DNA of 64,000 nt from Gemmatimonadota bacterium. Its GTDB lineage: Bacteria; Gemmatimonadota; Gemmatimonadetes; Longimicrobiales; Gaopeijiaceae. The notes under the pieces were generated by a model. That model saw nothing but the letters and a program-made list of their open reading frames with translations, ran no database searches and had not been told where the DNA came from. Within the stretch, counting starts at the first letter, position 1; each line of letters begins with the position of its first letter. Of this stretch, positions 9,448-16,917 are shown in pieces. The stretch lies in contig JAURER010000004.1 of assembly GCA_030827315.1 (NCBI GenBank), forward strand, positions 56,194 through 120,193, given 5' to 3'. A program made the position numbers and the translations under genes.

Positions 9448-9939
9448 TCACTTCCACGTGTACACGAGGTGGGCCTTCCGGATCTCGGATCTCGGAACGT
9501 GCACCTCTTCGCCATCGGGCAGCCGGAGAAGCACCGCTTCGCGCTCGGTACCCACTTCCGTCAGACCCAGCAATTCCCCCTCGAGGCGCGTCGCGCGCCC
9601 GAGCAGGACCTCCTTTCCACTCACCGCGACCTGCTCGCCCCGGAAGCGATCGAAATCGCGTTCCCGAACCAGCGGCCGGTCGACCCCCGGCGAGGACACC
9701 TCCAGCACGTACTGCTCGGCGATCTTCTCGTGCTCATCCAGCCACGACTCGATCGCCCGGCTGACCACCGCGCAGTCATCCACGGTGACACCCTCTCCCG
9801 GTACCGAATCCGAACGGTCGATGCGGAGCTTGAGGATCGGCCTTCGCCCACTGCCGCCCCACCGGATCTCGACGAGCTCGTACCCCAGGTCCTCGACCCG
9901 GCGCTCCAGCTCGGCTTCGATCTCGGGCAAGCCCCGCAT
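9448..9939 (-). CDS. rimP: Ribosome maturation factor RimP
   Basis: RimP is needed for 30S subunit maturation. The 163-residue protein shows the family pattern MRGLPEIEAELERRVEDLGYELVEI (shown in parts: an N-terminal helix and a GYELVEIRWGG strand), LRIDRSD, CAVVSRAIESWLDE, YVLEVSSPGVDRPL and a C-terminal SH3-like domain. ATG at 9939 is preceded by GGGAGGGA, a strong ribosome-binding site; an in-frame ATG further upstream lacks one. It is the first gene of the rimP-nusA-ylxQ-infB operon and lies downstream of an intrinsic terminator. Confidence 0.94.
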   Translation of the reverse strand: MRGLPEIEAELERRVEDLGYELVEIRWGGSGRRPILKLRIDRSDSVPGEGVTVDDCAVVSRAIESWLDEHEKIAEQYVLEVSSPGVDRPLVRERDFDRFRGEQVAVSGKEVLLGRATRLEGELLGLTEVGTEREAVLLRLPDGEEVHVPRSEIRKAHLVYTWK

Positions 9940-10007
9940 TCGATCCCTCCCATTTAACCAACAAGGGGTACGCCGCCGCGGCGACGGACCCCCGGTCAAC
10001 TGCGAAC

Positions 10008-10036
10008 AAAAAAGCGGGGGCGAACCGCTCCCCCAC
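10008..10036 (-). terminator. Intrinsic terminator after the coiled-coil gene
   Basis: On the minus strand a GC-rich hairpin (GTGGGGGAGCG, loop GTT, CGCCCCCGC, with one bulge) is followed by six T residues. This is the clearest Rho-independent terminator in the window. It separates the murA/coiled-coil transcript from the rimP operon. Confidence 0.75.
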
Positions 10037-10129
10037 TTCGAAGAACCGCCCCGAGGACGGCCGAAACAGACGGTTCAATATAGGTCAGGCGGTGTACCCC
10101 CTCAAGGTGCGGGCCCCGGCGGGGCCACG

Positions 10130-10172
10130 GGTGCGGCGAGGCCACCGGTGCGGCGCGCTACAGGTGCGGCGC
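10130..10172. repeat. Three short GGTGCGGCG direct repeats
   Basis: The word GGTGCGGCG starts at 10130, 10147 and 10163, spaced 17 and 16 nt; the last two units extend to GGTGCGGCGCGC. They lie just past the stop codon of the coiled-coil gene. No function is evident. Confidence 0.6.
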
Positions 10173-10178
10173 GCCCCG

Positions 10179-10640
10179 CTACGCGTCTCCCACCCTCGGT
10201 TCGGCGGACGAAGTCCCCTCCTCCCCGACGCCGTCGACGGCCGCTCCGCCGGGTTCGGCCGCCCCCGAGGGCCGGGGATCTCCACCGGCTCCCGGGGCAC
10301 CGAACACGTGTGCCTCGAGCGCCGCGACCCTGGCCCCCATGGCCTCCACCGCCGAGGAGAGCGCCTCGAGATCTCCCTGCTGGGCGAAGTCCAACCGCTC
10401 GCGAGCCTCGCCCGCCGCCGACTGGGCCTTCTCGAGAGCCTCCTTCATGACCTGCCTGGCGCGCTCCGCGGAAAGGTCCCCGCGGTCGCGCGCTTCCTGG
10501 ATCGTCTCGTCGAGCGCGTCCTTCAACGCGGACAGAACCCCGATTCCCTGGCGGATGCCGTCGCCGATGCGCGCGGAGCCGCGTCCTGCGCCCTCGCCCC
10601 GGTGGTTTCCCTCCCCGCCCTGCCGCTCTTCTTCGCTCAT
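10179..10640 (-). CDS. Hypothetical coiled-coil protein (phasin-like)
   Basis: I do not recognise a characterised family. The 153-residue product has a charged Gly-rich N-terminus, a long helical segment (about 30-115) with heptad-like spacing (LKDALDETIQEARDRG, QVMKEALEKAQSAAG, LSSAVEAMGARVAALEAHV), and a disordered Gly/Ala/Pro-rich tail. The shape resembles phasins or the poly(hydroxyalkanoate)-granule and BMFP-type helical proteins, but that is only a resemblance. It lies 84 nt downstream of murA on the same strand and ends before an intrinsic terminator, so it is likely the last gene of the murA transcript. Confidence 0.7.
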   Translation of the reverse strand: MSEEERQGGEGNHRGEGAGRGSARIGDGIRQGIGVLSALKDALDETIQEARDRGDLSAERARQVMKEALEKAQSAAGEARERLDFAQQGDLEALSSAVEAMGARVAALEAHVFGAPGAGGDPRPSGAAEPGGAAVDGVGEEGTSSAEPRVGDA

Positions 10641-10724
10641 GTCGCTTCCCCTGGGTTCGATACCGAAGTCCTTCGGTCCTTACGGCCGCGCACCCCAGAG
10701 GGTTCCGATCTTACCAGGGGAGCC

Positions 10725-12005
10725 TCATTCGTCGACCCGCTCGATCGACGCTCCCAGCGCGCGGAGCCGCTCGTCGATGCGCTCGTATCCGCGCTCGATC
10801 TGCCGGATATTGTGGATCCGGCTGCGACCCTCGGCTCCCAGCGCCGCGATCAGAAGGGCCATGCCCGCCCGGATGTCGGGGCTCTCGACCACACCGCCTC
10901 GGAGCGCGCTAGGCCCGACGACGACGGCGCGGTGCGGGTCGCACAGGATGATCGAAGCGCCCAGCCCGACCAGCTTGTCGGTGAAGTACATCCGGGACTC
11001 GAACATCTTCTCGTGCACGAGCACCGTGCCGTGGCACTGCGTGGCAGCGACGAGCGCTATCGAGGTCAGGTCGGCCGGGAAGGCCGGCCACGGCCCGTCG
11101 TCGATCTTGGGCACGGCGCCGAATGCGTCCTGCCGGATCCGATGCTCGCCGGACCCGTGCACCCGCAGATCCTCGCCGTCCACCTCGCACTCGATGCCGA
11201 GACGCCGGAAGCCGATTAACGTCGAGTCGAGGTGCTCGACCGGCGCACCCTCGATCGTGATGTCGCTCCCCGTCACGGCTGCGAGGCCGATGAAGGATCC
11301 CGTCTCGATGTGGTCCGGACCGACGCGGAAGCGCGTCCCGTGGAGCTCCCGGACGCCCTCGATGTGCAGCCGGTGCGTTCCGATGCCCGAGATGCGCGCG
11401 CCCATCGCGTTGAGAAGGTGGCAGAGGTCCTGGACGTGGGGCTCCGCCGCCGCGTTGCGAAGCAGCGTCGAGCCTTCGGCGCGCACGGCTGCCATGATCG
11501 CGTTCTCCGTCCCGGTCACCGACGGCTCGTCGAGGAAGAAGTCGGTGCCGTGCAGCCGGTCCGCCGTGACCGTGAAGTCCTCGTCCAAGGTCACGCTGGC
11601 GCCCAGGGCCTCGAAGGCCAGGAAGTGCGTGTCCATACGGCGACGTCCGATGACATCCCCGCCGGGCGGGGGGAGCCGCACGTGACCGAATCGGGCCAGC
11701 AGCGGGCCCGCGAGCAGAACGGAAGCGCGGATGCGGCTCGCCAGCCGGGAGTCGACCGCATCGGTGCGGACGCTCGCCGCGTCGATGGTCACCTCGTTCG
11801 GGCCGGTCCACTCGACCGCGGCGCCGAGCGAAGAGACGATCTCGAGGAAGGTCTCCACGTCGCGGATGCGGGGGACGTTTTCGAGCGTGACCGGCTCGGA
11901 GGCCAGCACGGTGGCAGCCAGACAGGGAAGCGCGGCGTTCTTGTTGCCAGCCGGGCGAATTCGGCCCTCGAGCCGGCGTCCGCCGTCGACGACGAAGGTC
12001 CCCAT
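10725..12005 (-). CDS. murA: UDP-N-acetylglucosamine 1-carboxyvinyltransferase with Asp at the catalytic-Cys position
   Basis: MurA transfers enolpyruvate from PEP to UDP-GlcNAc, the first committed step of peptidoglycan synthesis. The 426-residue protein has the catalytic lysine region AGNKNA (K22), [15 protein letters not shown], and the repeated inside-out barrel elements ending GYERIDERL. The active-site loop reads PPGGDVIG, with Asp117 (codon 11655-11657) where most MurA proteins have Cys. The same Cys-to-Asp change occurs naturally in Mycobacterium and Chlamydia MurA and prevents alkylation by fosfomycin. ATG at 12005 fits the family start ([14 protein letters not shown]). A candidate promoter lies at 12084-12113. 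Confidence 0.96.
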   Translation of the reverse strand: MGTFVVDGGRRLEGRIRPAGNKNAALPCLAATVLASEPVTLENVPRIRDVETFLEIVSSLGAAVEWTGPNEVTIDAASVRTDAVDSRLASRIRASVLLAGPLLARFGHVRLPPPGGDVIGRRRMDTHFLAFEALGASVTLDEDFTVTADRLHGTDFFLDEPSVTGTENAIMAAVRAEGSTLLRNAAAEPHVQDLCHLLNAMGARISGIGTHRLHIEGVRELHGTRFRVGPDHIETGSFIGLAAVTGSDITIEGAPVEHLDSTLIGFRRLGIECEVDGEDLRVHGSGEHRIRQDAFGAVPKIDDGPWPAFPADLTSIALVAATQCHGTVLVHEKMFESRMYFTDKLVGLGASIILCDPHRAVVVGPSALRGGVVESPDIRAGMALLIAALGAEGRSRIHNIRQIERGYERIDERLRALGASIERVDE

Positions 12006-12240
12006 GAAATCCGTGAGTCGCAGGGAAAAGGGCGCGGGCGGGGCGCGGGGCCCGAAAGGCGCCGGCCCGCCCGCGAGAGGTGGAACATATCCGCGCGCCC
12101 GACCCCCTGCCAACCGACGGCACCGGCGCGGCACGCGACCCGTGGACCGCGTCCGCCGGCCCGCCCGGTCTGCCATCCGCCGCAGGACGAGGCGCCCGCG
12201 AACGATGCGGGCCGGGAGGGGTTCCTGTTAGACTTGAGCC
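12006..12240. other. Divergent intergenic region, murA / membrane coiled-coil gene
   Basis: The 235 nt separate murA (minus) from the 12241 gene (plus). They contain a candidate murA promoter (12084-12113). On the plus strand, TTAGACT at about 12229-12235 ends only 5 nt before the ATG at 12241. If used as a -10 element it would give a nearly leaderless transcript. The rest is GC-rich with no gene. Confidence 0.45.
12084..12113 (-). promoter_or_regulatory. Candidate murA promoter
   Basis: On the minus strand TTGGCA (12108-12113) and TATGTT (12084-12089) are separated by 18 nt, 79 nt upstream of the murA start. The TAnnTT form of the -10 box recurs at other candidate promoters in this window. 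Confidence 0.4.
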
Positions 12241-12828
12241 ATGTCTACCATGATGATTTCCGCGGCTGCGCAGATGGGACCCGACGTGAGCGGGACCGTG
12301 ATCGCCGCGAACGTGGCGGAGATCGTGATCGCCCTCGCCGTCGTCGTTCTGGCCGGGCTGGGCATCTTCACGGTGGTGAGCGTGCGTCGACTGCTCGGGG
12401 AGATACGGCGGACCGCCGCAATGCACCTGGGCCCCGTCGCGGACCGGACGAGGGTGATCTCGGACAACCTGGAGTTCATCACCCACGCGCTCCGGCGGGA
12501 CGTCGAAAAGCTCGGCGCGTCCGTGGAAGCCCTGACCGATCGCCTGCATCTCGCGTCCGAGCGGATGGAGGAGCGCATCGAGGAGTTCAACGCCCTGATG
12601 GAGGTGGTCCAGGGCGAAGCCGAGGAGATGTTCCTCGAGACTGCCTCGACCGTGCGCGGCGTACGCCAGGGAGCGCGGACCATCACCGAACGTGCTCACG
12701 ATCGCCCCGATCGGCGAGGGGTACCGGGGACAGGAACCGGATCCGACGGGTCCGCCCCGCTTCCGGACGGCCGAGAGGAGACGGAACTGTCCGTGTCGGA
12801 GCATGAGGACGGCAGGTCCGCGGACTGA
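12241..12828 (+). CDS. Membrane-anchored coiled-coil protein (DUF948-like)
   Basis: The 195-residue protein has one transmembrane helix near the N-terminus (about 22-46, IVIALAVVVLAGLGIFTVV). A cytoplasmic helical region follows, with VADRTRVISDNLEFITHALRRD split across a long coiled coil (about 60-150), then a disordered polar tail. This layout matches DUF948-type general-stress or envelope proteins; no enzyme motif is present. The family assignment is tentative. The 3' end overlaps the next gene's preferred start (12803) by 26 nt, which suggests coupling with the secreted phospholipase-like protein. Confidence 0.7.
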   Translation: MSTMMISAAAQMGPDVSGTVIAANVAEIVIALAVVVLAGLGIFTVVSVRRLLGEIRRTAAMHLGPVADRTRVISDNLEFITHALRRDVEKLGASVEALTDRLHLASERMEERIEEFNALMEVVQGEAEEMFLETASTVRGVRQGARTITERAHDRPDRRGVPGTGTGSDGSAPLPDGREETELSVSEHEDGRSAD

Positions 12829-13810
12829 GGCGCCGCTGCGCCCGGGCGTTCTTCGTGCCGCGGCGCTCCTCGCCGCGGGATGGCTATTCCTGGTGCCGGA
12901 AGCCGCCGCAGCCTGGGGACCGGCGACCCATGTCGCGCTGGGAGAAGCGGTGCTGGCGTCGCTCTATCTCGTACCCCCCGCCATCCGTGCGATCATCGAG
13001 CGCTTCCCGCTCCACTTCCTGTACGGCTCGGTGGCCGCCGACATCTCGCTGGCCAAGAAGTACGTGCCCGAGGGTCGGCACTGCCACCGGTGGGAAGTGG
13101 GAGAGGATATCCTAGCCTCGGCGGATTCCGAGCGACTCCAGTCCGTCGGGTACGGCTACCTCGCCCACCTCGCGGCGGACACGATCGCCCACAACATCTT
13201 CGTTCCCCGCCAGCTCCTCATGACGAACACCACGCAGGCCCTCGGGCACGCGTACTGGGAGCACCGAATGGACATGCACGTGGGCGAGGAGTTCCTGTCC
13301 CTGGCCCGTCACATCGTCATGGACCACGACCATGCGGAAGCGGACGAACTCTTCGACGACGTGCTCAGCCGGACCGTGTTCAGCTTCCAGACGAACCGCA
13401 TGATCTTCCGCGGGATGATCCGGTTCCAGGGCCACGAGCGCTGGCAGCGCGTCTTCGCCCAGGTGCTCGCGAACTCGCGTTTCGACCTGCCGAACCCCGT
13501 GGTGGACCGGTATTTCGAGTACGCGTTCGAGCATATCATCGCGTACCTGCGCGATCGTGACGCGTCGCGTGCGGGCCGGATGGATCCGGTTGGAGACCTG
13601 AATCTGAAGCTCGCCAAGAAGGTCCGGCGGCGGGTGATGTCCGACCACACCACCTACCACCCGGACGTGCTCGTGGAGATGGCGGACGCCTTCTTCGCCT
13701 TCCCGTCCGAGCCCCTCGTCTGGTGGCCGCAGATTCGGGACGTGGACTTCGCTTCGGGAATCAGCTCGAAGGTCGCCGCCGGTCGGACCCTGCCCCCCGC
13801 CCCGAACTGA
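12803..13810 (+). CDS. Secreted zinc-dependent phospholipase C-like protein
   Basis: The 335-residue product starts MRTAGPRTEA and has a signal peptide ending AAAA before WGPATH (Trp38). In Bacillus zinc phospholipase C the mature N-terminal Trp is itself a zinc ligand, so a Trp at the predicted cleavage site fits. Histidine-rich motifs follow: HFLYGSVAADI, GRHCHRWEVG, GYLAHLAADTIAHN and YWEHRMDMHVGEE, spaced as in the zinc-dependent PLC/S1-P1 fold. Substrate is unknown. ATG at 12803 is chosen because it gives a normal signal peptide; the frame is open further upstream. Its 3' end overlaps gatB by 50 nt on the opposite strand. Confidence 0.78.
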   Translation: MRTAGPRTEAPLRPGVLRAAALLAAGWLFLVPEAAAAWGPATHVALGEAVLASLYLVPPAIRAIIERFPLHFLYGSVAADISLAKKYVPEGRHCHRWEVGEDILASADSERLQSVGYGYLAHLAADTIAHNIFVPRQLLMTNTTQALGHAYWEHRMDMHVGEEFLSLARHIVMDHDHAEADELFDDVLSRTVFSFQTNRMIFRGMIRFQGHERWQRVFAQVLANSRFDLPNPVVDRYFEYAFEHIIAYLRDRDASRAGRMDPVGDLNLKLAKKVRRRVMSDHTTYHPDVLVEMADAFFAFPSEPLVWWPQIRDVDFASGISSKVAAGRTLPPAPN

Positions 13811-15266
13811 GCCCTCCGCGGCCGGGGGCCTGCTCCACCCCACCGAGCCGCTCCCGGATCCGCAGGTTCACGCCACGCGGATCGGCCCGGCCACGGGATC
13901 GCTGCATCACCTGACCCACCAGGAAGCCGAGGAGCCGGTCCTCCCCCTCCCGGTAGCGGGCGCATTCGTCGGGAAACGCGGCGACGACCTCGTCGACCCA
14001 CCGCTCCAGCATGGCCGGCTCGGAAACCTGTTCGAGCCCCCGGCTCGCGACGATCTCCTCAGCCCCTTCCGGCCCGTCGGCCAGCGCGTCGAGAAGCTGC
14101 TTCGCGACGCGGTCCGACACGGTGCCGTCACGGACCAGGCCGAGGAGCTCGATCAGTCGAGGTGCATCCACGGGCGGCGCGTCCCAGGTGGCTGCACGGG
14201 CATTCAACAACGCCTGCAGCGGGCCCATGACCCAGTTCGCCGCGAGCTTCGCGTCGGCACACCCCTCGGCGACCGTCTCGAAATAGTCGGCGCCCGCGCG
14301 TGACTGCGTCACGACGCCGGCGTCGTACGACGACAGACCGTACTCCGCCTGAAAGCGGGCCCGGCGGGCACGGGGCATCTCGCGAAGCATCCCGCGTACC
14401 GATCGAACGACCGCCGCGCCGAGGACGAGGGGGGGAAGGTCGGGATCCGGAAGATACCGGTAGTCGTGGCGATCCTCCTTGGACCGCATGGGGCGAAGCG
14501 ATGCGCGGTGGTCGTCCCAGAGGAGGGTCTCACCGCGCACCGAGCCACCCCCCTCCAGCACGGCGATCTGGCGGTCGATCTCCATCCGGAGCGCCCGTTC
14601 GATGCCGGAGAAGGAGTTCACGTTCTTGATCTCGGTCTTCGTACCGAGTTCGGCGCTCTCCGCACGGCGCACGGAAACGTTCGCGTCCACACGGAGGCTG
14701 CCCTCCTCCATGCTGCAATCGCTGACGTCGGCGAACTCGAGCAGCTGCCGGAGTTCGCCGAGGAAAGAGCGGACATCCTCCGGCGTGTGCAGATCCGGCT
14801 CGGTCACGATCTCGACCAGGGGCGTGCCGGCTCGGTTGAGATCGACGGCGGTACCCTCGGGGATCCGGTCGTGCAGCGACTTGCCGGCATCCTCCTCCAT
14901 GTGGACGCGACGGATGCGCACGCGCCCGGCGCCGGCCGGGCCGTCGAAGTCCAGCGTGCCACCCGTGGCCAGCGGCCGGTCGAACTGAGTGATCTGGTAG
15001 CCCTTGGGAAGATCCGGATAGAAGTAGCTTTTCCGCGCCCAGACGCTCGTGTCGTGTAGCGTGCATTCGAGCGCGAGGGCCGTTCGCACGGCGAGATCCA
15101 CGGCGCGGGGGTCCAGCGTCGGGAGCGCCCCCGGAAGGCCGAGGCAGACAGGACAGACGAGGGTGTTCGGCTCCGCGCCGAAGGCGACGCGGTCCCTGCA
15201 AAAGAGCTTTCGGCCGGTGCGAAGCTGAACGTGCACCTCGACCCCGATCACCGCCTGCCAGCCCAT
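13761..15266 (-). CDS. gatB: Asp/Glu-tRNA amidotransferase subunit B
   Basis: GatB activates the misacylated Asp-tRNA(Asn) or Glu-tRNA(Gln) so that ammonia from GatA can amidate it. The 501-residue protein shows GVEVHVQLRTGRKLFC, CPVCLGLPGALP, KSYFYPDLPKGYQITQ, TPLVEIVTEPD, and SMEEGSLRVDANVSV with KTEIKNVNSF. The C-terminal YqeY-like helical tail follows, and about 25 disordered residues extend past the usual end. ATG at 15266 overlaps the gatA stop (TGATG). The tail overlaps the convergent phospholipase-like gene. GatCAB implies indirect synthesis of Asn- and/or Gln-tRNA. Confidence 0.97.
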   Translation of the reverse strand: MGWQAVIGVEVHVQLRTGRKLFCRDRVAFGAEPNTLVCPVCLGLPGALPTLDPRAVDLAVRTALALECTLHDTSVWARKSYFYPDLPKGYQITQFDRPLATGGTLDFDGPAGAGRVRIRRVHMEEDAGKSLHDRIPEGTAVDLNRAGTPLVEIVTEPDLHTPEDVRSFLGELRQLLEFADVSDCSMEEGSLRVDANVSVRRAESAELGTKTEIKNVNSFSGIERALRMEIDRQIAVLEGGGSVRGETLLWDDHRASLRPMRSKEDRHDYRYLPDPDLPPLVLGAAVVRSVRGMLREMPRARRARFQAEYGLSSYDAGVVTQSRAGADYFETVAEGCADAKLAANWVMGPLQALLNARAATWDAPPVDAPRLIELLGLVRDGTVSDRVAKQLLDALADGPEGAEEIVASRGLEQVSEPAMLERWVDEVVAAFPDECARYREGEDRLLGFLVGQVMQRSRGRADPRGVNLRIRERLGGVEQAPGRGGLSSGRGAGSDRRRPSS

Positions 15267-16618
15267 CAGGGGTCGTGCTCCAGGCGCCGCTCGATCTCCG
15301 CCGCTACCTCGATCATCCGTTCCTCGTGCCACCACGGAGCGAGGACCTGACCCCCCACCGGCAGTCCGCGGACCCGGCCGATCGGCACGGAAATGGCGGG
15401 GATGCCCGCCAGGTTGGCGGTGACGGTGAAGACGTCCGAGCGGTACATCCGAAGGGGATCGCCGGTGCGCTCCCCCAGCCGGAACGCCGGCTCCGGCGTG
15501 GTCGGTGCGAAGAGTACGTCGACGCCGTCGGAGAAGACGCGGTGGAACTCGCCCCGGATCCGCGCCCGCACGCGTTGCGCCGTCCGGTAGTACTCCTCGT
15601 GGTATCCCGCAGAGAGCACGTACGTCCCGAGCACGATCCGTCGCTTGACCTCCGCGCCCAGCACGGCACGCGTCCGCTCGTACATCTCCGCCACGTCGAC
15701 GCCTGTCGAACGGTGCCCGAACCGCGCGCCGTCATAGCGGGCCAGATTGCTGGACGCCTCGGCCGGTGCGATTACGTAAAAGCACGGGATCGCGAGTCCC
15801 GTCGACGGCAGCGAGACCGGGCGAAGCACGGCGCCCGCGGCCTCGAGCGCCGCCAGCGCCGCCTCGGCGCGCTCGCGGATGCCGGCATCCAGCGCCTCCG
15901 GGAAGTACTCGACCGGAACGCCCACCACGAGGCCTCGGACGCCTCGGTCACCCGCGGACCCGAAGGCCGGTACGGGCACGTCGGCGGACGTCGCGTCGCG
16001 GTGGTCGTGCCCGGAGATCACTTCGAGGAGTGTCGCGGCGTCGCGCACCGAGCGGCCGAAGGTGCCCACCTGATCGAGCGACGACGCGTAGGCGACGAGA
16101 CCGTAGCGGCTCACGCGCCCGTACGTGGGCTTGATCCCGACGACACCGCAAAGCGCCGCCGGTTGCCGGATCGACCCACCCGTGTCGGACCCGAGCGCCA
16201 TCGGCACGTAGCCCGCGGCGACGGCGGCCGCCGACCCCCCGGAACTCCCGCCCGGGACGCGCTCGAGGTCGTGCGGGTTCCGCACGGGCCCGAAGGCGGA
16301 GTTTTCCGTGGAGGAACCCATCCCGAACTCGTCGAGATTGGTCTTTCCCACCACCCAGCCACCCGCGGAACGGAGTCGCCGGACGACGGTGGCCTCGTAC
16401 GGAGATCGGTACCCCGCGAGTACCCGGGACGCACACGTGGTCGGCAGGTCCAGCGTGACGATGTTGTCCTTGACCGCGACCGGCACCCCATGGAGCCTTC
16501 CGCCGCCGGTCGTGTCGGCCGGCGGAAGACGTTCGGCGAGAGAGAGGAAGGCGTTCAGACCCCCGGGGCCTCGCTCCGCCCCGGCCAGGCGGGCGAGGAG
16601 GTCCCGCCCCAGGTTCAT
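15266..16618 (-). CDS. gatA: Asp/Glu-tRNA amidotransferase subunit A
   Basis: GatA is the amidase that hydrolyses glutamine and supplies ammonia to GatB. The 450-residue protein has the amidase-signature catalytic triad elements: VAVKDNIVT (Lys), GGSSGGSAAAVAAG (first Ser) and SDTGGSIRQPAALCG (nucleophilic Ser), followed by KPTYGRVSRYG. Length is slightly shorter than the usual 480 residues. It overlaps gatC by 4 nt upstream and gatB downstream, so the three subunits are translationally coupled. No missing residues were seen. Confidence 0.97.
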   Translation of the reverse strand: MNLGRDLLARLAGAERGPGGLNAFLSLAERLPPADTTGGGRLHGVPVAVKDNIVTLDLPTTCASRVLAGYRSPYEATVVRRLRSAGGWVVGKTNLDEFGMGSSTENSAFGPVRNPHDLERVPGGSSGGSAAAVAAGYVPMALGSDTGGSIRQPAALCGVVGIKPTYGRVSRYGLVAYASSLDQVGTFGRSVRDAATLLEVISGHDHRDATSADVPVPAFGSAGDRGVRGLVVGVPVEYFPEALDAGIRERAEAALAALEAAGAVLRPVSLPSTGLAIPCFYVIAPAEASSNLARYDGARFGHRSTGVDVAEMYERTRAVLGAEVKRRIVLGTYVLSAGYHEEYYRTAQRVRARIRGEFHRVFSDGVDVLFAPTTPEPAFRLGERTGDPLRMYRSDVFTVTANLAGIPAISVPIGRVRGLPVGGQVLAPWWHEERMIEVAAEIERRLEHDP

Positions 16619-16917
16619 TCCGCGGTCACGCCCGGAGGCGGCGGGACGACGAAGAAGCCCTGCTCGAAGCTGGGGGCGAACGTCCCGGGACCCGAGGTGA
16701 GCGGGTCGGGCCCGCCCGGGGCGTCCTGCCGCGCCCCTTCCCCGGCGTGTGGCTCGGCCGCCTCCGCTCGATCGCGCCCGTCCGCGGCGCCCCGAAGCCG
16801 GTCTACGTACTCCAGGATCCGGTTCACGTCTCCGGTCAATCGATCGACTTCGTCCGCCTCGAGGCGCAGGCGGGCCAACCCGGCGATCCGCGCCACCTCC
16901 GTCCGGTCCACGGTCAC
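16615..16917 (-). CDS. gatC: Asp/Glu-tRNA amidotransferase subunit C
   Basis: GatC stabilises the GatA-GatB complex by wrapping around GatA. The 100-residue protein begins with GTG at 16917 (MTVDRTEVARIAGLARLRL), the family signature, and ends with a loop and tail (SFEQGFFVVPPPPG) typical of GatC. The GTG overlaps the pcrA stop as GTGA, so expression is coupled to the helicase gene as well as to gatA. A segment rich in Asp, Ala and Glu in the middle is somewhat longer than usual. Confidence 0.92.
   Translation of the reverse strand: MTVDRTEVARIAGLARLRLEADEVDRLTGDVNRILEYVDRLRGAADGRDRAEAAEPHAGEGARQDAPGGPDPLTSGPGTFAPSFEQGFFVVPPPPGVTAE

Larger units (their letters stand above)
9940..10178 (-). 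other. Intergenic region between rimP and the 153-residue coiled-coil gene
   Basis: The 239 nt contain an intrinsic terminator (10008-10036), a GGCCCC-GGC-GGGGCC hairpin at 10112-10126, and three GGTGCGGCG repeats at 10130-10172. A TTGACC box on the minus strand (9994-9999) could be a -35 element for the rimP operon, but I see no good -10 at 16-18 nt. Confidence 0.5.

Noticed and set aside
9994..9999. TTGACC as -35 of the rimP operon
   Set aside because: No acceptable -10 lies 16-18 nt downstream; the nearest AT-rich word is too close to the start codon.
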